This document shows, one piece after another, positions 57,558 through 64,000 of a DNA stretch of 64,000 nt (position 1 is its first letter; each line of letters opens with the position of its first letter). This stretch comes from Pontederia crassipes (Eukaryota > Streptophyta > Magnoliopsida > Commelinales > Pontederiaceae), in contig CM060188.1 in NCBI GenBank assembly GCA_030549335.1, positions 11,842,001-11,906,000 on the forward strand. Direction: 5' to 3'. Position numbers and translations under genes: made by a program. The notes under the pieces were generated by a model. It saw only the letters and a list, made by a program, of their open reading frames with translations, searched no databases and was not told the origin of the DNA.

Positions 57558-58827
57558 CCATTACAATGAGTGTAGTAACATAACTTTTTAAAAACTAGTG
57601 GTAAGATATTCGAAAAATATCTTAATCTTGTTTTCTGTCGTGTTCCTATTAATTGATCAATTAAGTCCTGGAAAACACGGTGAAGAAAATAAAAGCCACG
57701 ACAAACGACACGATACGCCGACCGACCTTCAATTACAAATATTAAAATGTTTAAATAACTAAGTACACTAAATTGATGTGTTGCATATATAATAGTGTAA
57801 TTGTTAAAGATAAGCCCTAATACATTATTAATGTTTAGGATATCATAACAAATCAAACTGCCCAAATCGTATTAAAAAATAGTTGTACCAAATAATAATT
57901 CATGCGTTTCGCATGGATGGGTTAAATTAGAATGGGATTAAAAATTTAAACAATTTTAATTACTTTATTCTTTAATTGAAAATAATTCATATAATATATA
58001 TATTCCTTCCAATTTATTTTTTATTTGATACAAGTCAAGCTGTCAACCATTTACCCACTCTCTCGATCTACGACAAGAGCAATAAAATATTAAACGCGTT
58101 CAATTATTATGAGCACGAAGCACTCGAGGATGGTAAAACTTGTTTATTATTAAGAATCCACGTATTTAACAGACATGCAATTCGTGAAGGATCTACGACA
58201 CATCGAATAATCATAATCTAGGTTTCATATGTTCTATGCAATCTTTCATCTTTATTTTATTCGGGATCATGAATTGTATGAAATAATTTCTTTTACTCCA
58301 CAAACATGGATTATTATGATTATAACATTAATAGTTAAAATATAACTCAACATTAGTTGAGATAAGATCGATTCATAAATAAAATGAACAAATGTTTACG
58401 ATTATTGTAATAAATAAAATATATTATTGTAATCTATTATTAAAATTATTCATATAAGTAATTGCATCATTTATATATACGATGCACATATATGCTACTA
58501 TGATCGTAGTTTTAAAATCTGATGGTTACGATTAAGTTTCATATATAATTCATCATTTGTCTCCTTCATTTTATATATGTCCAGATTTTTTTAGTTTTTT
58601 TATTATTTCGAAATATTAGCAAAAGATTGTTCCGGAGATGATAAGAAATTAGGGTTCCAACAACATGAGCCCATGCCTCATAGTATTATTGGGAGCAACG
58701 TGAGGAAGAAACAAATATACATAAGAAATAGGCCAATACATGCACAGTCATTCATGCATGCTCCACGTCCGGCACACCTGGGAGCTGCACTTATTCTCAC
58801 TGTTCCAAGGTTCTCTAGTCCACTGTT
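57308..58827. other. AT-rich intergenic DNA
   Basis: Contains (TA)n at 57513-57554. No gene supported; the short open frames are not convincing. Confidence 0.6.
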
Positions 58828-59355
58828 CTAGTTCTCAGTGACCATGGCGATCTTCCGGTTGATGGGTTCTGATGCCGCGTTGACAACAACGTCGACAGTG
58901 CCAGCAATAGCAGAGGCTGCCGGCTGAGTCACGTTCTCAGTTATGATGACGCCGGGGGTTCCGAAATGGTTGGTGCCCGTGGCCCAAATGGCGCCGCCGT
59001 AGATCACCACGTTCCTGTCTCGCTGCATGATGAGGACGTAGTTGCCCTGGCCGCGCGCGGTGTTGCTGGCCCAGACGGCGGCGCCGCTGCCGGTGTACAC
59101 CACCAAGTTGGCGTCCTTCTGCATCGAGAGCCGGCAGTTGGTGCCGCGGCCGTTCGTGCCGGACGCCCACACCGCCCTCCCGGTGTCGTAGAGCACGAGG
59201 TTGCAGTCGTTCTGGATGGTGAAGACGTAGTTCCCCTCCACCAGAGATTGGCCGGCGTAGATGGTGTTGCCGGAGTACATAAGGTTGTCCGCCACGGCGA
59301 AATATGGCATGACAAGAATGGCTAGAAAGATGAGGAGGCATGGAGATGTTGCCAT
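58828..59355 (-). CDS. GNA-type mannose-binding lectin, three intact sites
   Basis: Intronless, 175 residues; the ATG at 59355 starts a clear signal peptide (1-22, cleavage before DNLMYSG). The single GNA domain (about 23-133) keeps all three mannose pockets of the QxDxNxVxY form: QNDCNLVLY (48-56), QKDANLVVY (79-87), QRDRNVVIY (111-119). The disulfide pair is C51/C74. A C-terminal tail (about 134-175) with an N-glycosylation sequon NVT is probably a propeptide removed in the vacuole, as in snowdrop-type lectins (family knowledge). Binds mannose/oligomannose glycans, typically in storage or defence against sucking insects. A TATA box lies about 100 bases upstream. Related to the partial gene at 63684. 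Confidence 0.95.
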   Translation of the reverse strand: MATSPCLLIFLAILVMPYFAVADNLMYSGNTIYAGQSLVEGNYVFTIQNDCNLVLYDTGRAVWASGTNGRGTNCRLSMQKDANLVVYTGSGAAVWASNTARGQGNYVLIMQRDRNVVIYGGAIWATGTNHFGTPGVIITENVTQPAASAIAGTVDVVVNAASEPINRKIAMVTEN

Positions 59356-59452
59356 GGCTCTGGCCTGGAGACTGGAGGGCAATCTAATAGGTCTCTACTC
59401 TCGACTACGAGTTGCAGGTCAAGTGTACACCACTGAACGGGATGAGCTTCTC

Positions 59453-59460
59453 TATTTATA
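59453..59460 (-). promoter_or_regulatory. TATA box of GNA lectin gene
   Basis: TATAAATA on the minus strand, about 100 bases upstream of the ATG at 59355, a normal distance for a plant gene with a short leader. Confidence 0.75.
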
Positions 59461-59469
59461 GGAGCACCA

Positions 59470-62400
59470 TGATGTTTTTTCATAAATTAATTAATTAACC
59501 AATGAGACATATAATTAATTAATTAATTAATAATTAGGTAGGAGTAAATGACTTGAAGTACGATCGATGTCTGCATGTCTAATTAGCCGCCGGTGTTCTC
59601 TGTCCTCTTATGGCACATGAAAATAAAAGAAGAAAAAAAATGAAGTATAATCGTTGGCGCTTCCTTGCATTCTCATATTGATCAAGTGATGAGCACATAT
59701 GCACCGGAGCCTGTGTCCAAATTATTTGTGCTCCTGCAAAATATGGATATGCTTGACATATTCTATGCATATAAGCACTTTTTTTTAATCAATTTAGTGT
59801 GCATATATATATATATATATATGAAAAAATAAATATGCCAAGTATATGGGTACACAAAAATCTATATCCCCGAGAACTTATCCAAACAGGAGAAAGATAA
59901 AATTTTGGACCCAATATAAAAAGTAAGTTATTTTCTATAATAAATAAAATCACTAGTTTAAAATGGGGTCCCTAGCAAAAAAAAAAAAAAATGGAGCTCC
60001 TCTCGAATCTATAATAAAAACATTACTTTTATTTTAAATAATATTTCAAAATTTCGCTCTTTCTCCCTTGTTATATTTAGATAAAAAATTGAATTTTAGA
60101 GTTTCATTTCAAAGTTTTTTAAACTATTTAATATTATAATTCAAAATCGTATAGATCATTTTTTTGTATTTTAAAAAACATAGAATGATCTTTTCTTTAA
60201 AAAATCAACCCAAATTTGTATGTTAATTTTTTGTACCAAAAACCACCCAATTCAAATCTATGTAAAACTCTAATATTTGGATTTTAAATATTCAAGTGAT
60301 GCTGTCTTTTAACATTTTCAATCGATCGTGCAGCTTTCATATGTATATAGTTCTTAGTTATTATTATTTTCGTTGTTTTCTGCTGACACAATAATTTCTC
60401 TCTCATTCTTGTACAATGATGGCACGCCACAAATAAAATAATGCAGAAAATTTTCTAGTAAAATATTATACAAATAATAAATAATAAAAAACATAGAAAA
60501 GTTGGTGATCCTCTAAAATTGGTTCTCTCCCGCTAATAATAATAATTCAAAACTAAAGCTGAAAAGAAACAGATAAAAAAAGAAGCATAAACACGTTAAA
60601 CTATAACTTTTATTTGTATATAATTTTAAATTATATATTTTTCGAATTGAAAGCAAAGACCCCGGGACAAAAGAGAGTTGTCTCCTGCCCTAGCCATGAC
60701 GTGAAAGTTTCTATAATATTTTTACCCTTTTTTATTTATTTTAAAAATTATATAATAATAAAAAAATCTTATAATTGAGAATGTAATTAATAGACTTTTG
60801 AATGGAACCTGCCCGAACGATAAATTGGGACAATTTGGTAAAAAGGTTACAACTTTTCTTCTAATTTAGTTAATAATAGATGTGGAAGAATTGAAGTTAA
60901 AGGGATGTTAGAGGGCTCGTATATTATTCAGAGGTTTTATATTTATTTTGGTGCTAATTTAGTATTAAAAAAATTTAATGGGTTCTAACTTATCACGAAA
61001 ATTGCTGTCATTCAATTCATAACAAAACAAAAAACAAAAAATGAATTTAAGTGGTCAGCATTAAATAGCATATATGTGGGGCTAAACAATATTCCAATTA
61101 TCTGTGAAGCATGCTCCAATGGATAATGCTTGGGATATGTCATGCACATTACTTCAGTACTTGTCGGATAAGGATGCTTGTGCATGCTGAAGGCACGCAT
61201 TTGAATTGGAAAATTATGTATTATTATCGGTAAGGACCATGAGCTTTAGGTCCATCTCGATTACCTCCCCTCTTTTATTATTTTAAACACAAAGATAAGT
61301 GGATGACCTATGTAAGTTTATACATAAGACAACATATGCACATCGGCACATGGCACCATGGACCTGCTGTCTGCTGTAAAATATATTAAATTAGTGAGTC
61401 AGTCAGTTAATTAAAGACTTTTAATGTTTAATGCAATGAGTTGTACTAAAAATACTGTTAAGAATATAGCACAGAGAATTAATGAATAATTAAAATAACG
61501 AAAAAAAGAAGATAAATGCAAAAATTTAACATAATAAAATTTTTTTATCAATGTGAATAAAAAAAATATTCATAGATAAAGAAGTTCGTCACTATAAGAA
61601 TTTCACTATTAGTAATGAAATAATAACAGAAAAATGATAATGGAGAGACGCCACATAATATTGTAAGCACTAAACAAGGCCAATAAATTAGGAGAAAAAA
61701 TAACTCGTGAGATATTTCTTGGAAAAAAAACTAGGGGAAAAAATAAACTCGTGAGATATCTCTTTCCTTCGCTGTCTTGGGAGTTGGTGGCGATCGACAT
61801 TAAAGTAATAAAATAAGTGGACTTAGATGAGTCTTTGACATAATTAAAATTTTCCGATATTGTTTTTAAATTATTAATCATTATTACTATTATTATTGTT
61901 GCTGAAATAAAATTATCTTTCTGATTTTTCATATGTTGTTAATTCGATTTACGTATTGGACCAATGATGACTTTGTTTCTGTGCATGACGACACGATTTG
62001 AATTTAAAAGCTACGAACGAAACATGTGAGACGCGGAGATGGGTCTGTTTCACCGAACCATCGCTAGGTTAGTAACGAAGAAATAACTGGTCTTGTCGTG
62101 TTTTTAAAATCGCCCAATTTATGGATTTTAAAAAAGGAATTCATGGATATTAACGGATGTCATTTGAAAGGCAGAGAGAGAGAGAGAGAGAGAGAGTCGC
62201 AATGCAACACTGGAGACCACAGTAGATATCGTCATGGTTCCCACTTAGATATTGTAATAAACTAATAATAGGGACGTACAAAAAACGTAGTGCATTACAC
62301 TAACTGGGATTTGTGCATACAAAAAATTTATATCTGGATAATAAGTATGATATTTCACATACTATACTATTTTACATACCTTGGTAATAAATATGCAAGT

Positions 62401-63656
62401 ACAGATGGCGATAAATATGGGAGTACCGAATGCTACTATTTAAACCTATTATGTCTATTCATTAAAAGGAAAATAAGGTTTTTTTTATGGAATCTTTCAT
62501 TAGAGAGTTGATGATATCAGTCACATATTATTCCGTCACAAAATTTCAAACCTCAGATAGATTCCATGTGATAGAATTTGCCATCACAAATAATATTGTG
62601 ATCGAAATTTGTGTCGCCATATCTTTCACGTTTCTTTTATAAAAATAACATTTATTTTTATAGGAAATCCAAGTTGTGATAGACGAAAAATGAAATTTTA
62701 TTGTGACGCGTCGAAATTATGTAGCTAATTAATGGATTAGTGACTAGCGAAATTCCATGGATTAATGTTGGATTCTTTTAAATGATTAATTATCCAGATC
62801 ATAAGTTATATTTGTGACCATTTTTCTTGTGATGAATATTTTATCGAAAATATAAATGATGGAATCGTGACGAAGTTCTTATCTCTTATAAATCTGTACC
62901 ACAATTTCCATTTTATAAAACAAAATATCAAATTCACAACACTGTTAAGATATATATATATATATATCCGATCATCGAAGAAAAATTAAAACAATAAATT
63001 TTCATGGTATCATTATTTGGCCAAGTTGTGTAGATGGGATTCAACAGCTTCAAGTTTTATTTATAGAAATCTCAATTTGACAAAAAAAATATCATTCTAT
63101 TTTCGCACAAACCTCGAACTTAATTAGCGTTTGCTAATAAGCTTGTACACTGTTCGATCTAAATAAAAAAAATACGAAATTAAAGATGGCAACATAGCAA
63201 CCTCGATATGAGTCTTTCGAAACCTAGCTTGATATTAATTTGCGCCTCATAACATTAATTAAAACTTAGCCTTATTCTTTTACACCTAATTAGACCAATG
63301 TAACAGTATATCGACAACGGGATCAAAAGATTAATCGGAACGATGACGAAATCAAATTGCACTTTTGATACCCATTTCTCCGGAGAAACATATGTAGTTG
63401 AGCATGGAGTTCACAAACATATCAAGTTATTTGAATGTTTCGTCCCCTGATCAACAAAAGCCCTTTTATTTAACTAGCATAAATAACCTAGAGAACATTA
63501 ACATGAAGAGGGAACTAAAATTAGATATAATGCAGTGCATACCCATGCTCGATGCGTGCATACAGCATGCAAGTATATGCAACAGTGTACGTACATGGGA
63601 ACTTGGCGAACTTATTAAACTGAACTCAAATGACACACGTTATTTTATGCTTGCCG
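59470..63656. other. AT-rich intergenic DNA between lectin genes
   Basis: No gene supported. (TA)n at about 59805-59821 and (GA)n at about 62173-62195. A CACTA-like terminus and GTGACGAAA-type words are noted separately. Confidence 0.6.
61590..62900. mobile_element. Possible CACTA transposon remnant
   Basis: CACTATAAGAATTTC at 61590 resembles a CACTA-superfamily end. Repeated words such as CCGTCACAAA, TGTGACGCGTCG and GTGACGAAG at 62545-62875 resemble subterminal repeats. No matching inverted end or transposase was found, so this is tentative. Confidence 0.3.
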
Positions 63657-63676
63657 ATCGATCGATCGATCGATCT
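63657..63676. repeat. (GATC)5 short tandem repeat
   Basis: Five GATC units within 10 bases after the end of the downstream lectin coding region. Confidence 0.9.
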
Positions 63677-63683
63677 GTTTAAT

Positions 63684-64000
63684 TTAATTTGCAGTGACCA
63701 TGGAAATCTTCCGGTTAACGGGCTCAGAAGCTGCGTTGTTAGCAGCGACATGAGCAGCGGCCGGGGTTGTGGTTTGTTGGGTCATGTTCCCGGTTATGAC
63801 GACGACGCCGGGGGTTCCGTATCTGTTGCTGCCCGTGGCCCAGATGGAGCTGCCGTAGATGACGGCGTTCCTGTCCCGCTGCAGGACGAGGACGTAGTTC
63901 CCGTCGTCTCGCGCGGTGTTGCTCGCCCACACGGCCCCGCCATTGCCGTCGTAGATCACCAAGTTGCCGTCCCGCTGCATGGCGAGGCGGCAGTTGTAGC
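63684..64000 (-). CDS. GNA-type mannose-binding lectin, N-terminal part beyond window
   Basis: The C-terminal ~105 codons of a paralogue of the 58828 gene; the 5' part lies past position 64000. Visible: the YNCRLAM cysteine, two intact mannose motifs QRDGNLVIY and QRDRNAVIY, IWATGSNRYGTPGV, then a C-terminal tail with sequon NMT and the ending SEPVNRKISMVTAN, nearly the same as SEPINRKIAMVTEN in the neighbour. Same strand, about 4.3 kb apart, so a tandem duplicate. Reading is open to the window edge. Confidence 0.93.
   Translation of the reverse strand, partial: YNCRLAMQRDGNLVIYDGNGGAVWASNTARDDGNYVLVLQRDRNAVIYGSSIWATGSNRYGTPGVVVITGNMTQQTTTPAAAHVAANNAASEPVNRKISMVTAN

Overview
This window is nuclear DNA of a flowering plant, most probably a monocot. 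The evidence is spliced genes with GT-AG introns, plant receptor kinases, Ty1/copia retrotransposons primed by initiator-Met tRNA, and several genes for GNA-type (monocot mannose-binding) lectins. The species cannot be named from the sequence alone. Gene density is low: four recognisable host genes plus one cut by the window edge lie in AT-rich DNA full of nested mobile elements.

Layout. 1-4224: an intact, intronless ZmPK1-type G-type lectin receptor kinase (RLK1, 1412-3793) and its flanks. 4225-11203: an old, broken copia element with LTRs, tRNA primer site, polypurine tract and a 5-bp target duplication (one mismatch), itself carrying two later insertions. 11204-22317: AT-rich DNA holding a fold-back element with a poly-G/poly-C loop, tandem repeats, a GC-rich gene fragment and a candidate SINE. 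22318-29766: RLK2, a near twin of RLK1, whose transmembrane codons are split by a very young copia element (23687-28748). 29767-35770: DNA transposons, nested TIR elements and a duplicated ~650-bp segment. 35771-39935: an intact seven-exon RETICULATA-family chloroplast gene. 40257-41069: a two-domain GNA-like lectin. 43103-55745: two diverged inverted copies of a long LTR-like repeat, one interrupted by a young RT-less LTR element (45556-49895). 56240-57307: a compound fold-back element. 58828-59355 and 63684-64000 (cut by the window end): two single-domain GNA lectins.

Gene relations. The two kinases are tandem paralogues including their UTRs and should act at the plasma membrane as lectin-domain receptors. 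The three soluble lectins carry the same beta-prism fold without a kinase, so all host genes except the RETICULATA homologue carry B-lectin domains. Splicing out the young copia plus one target copy leaves an RLK2 frame of exactly the same length as RLK1, so RLK2 was broken very recently. No prokaryotic features, CRISPR arrays, rRNA or confident tRNA genes were seen.
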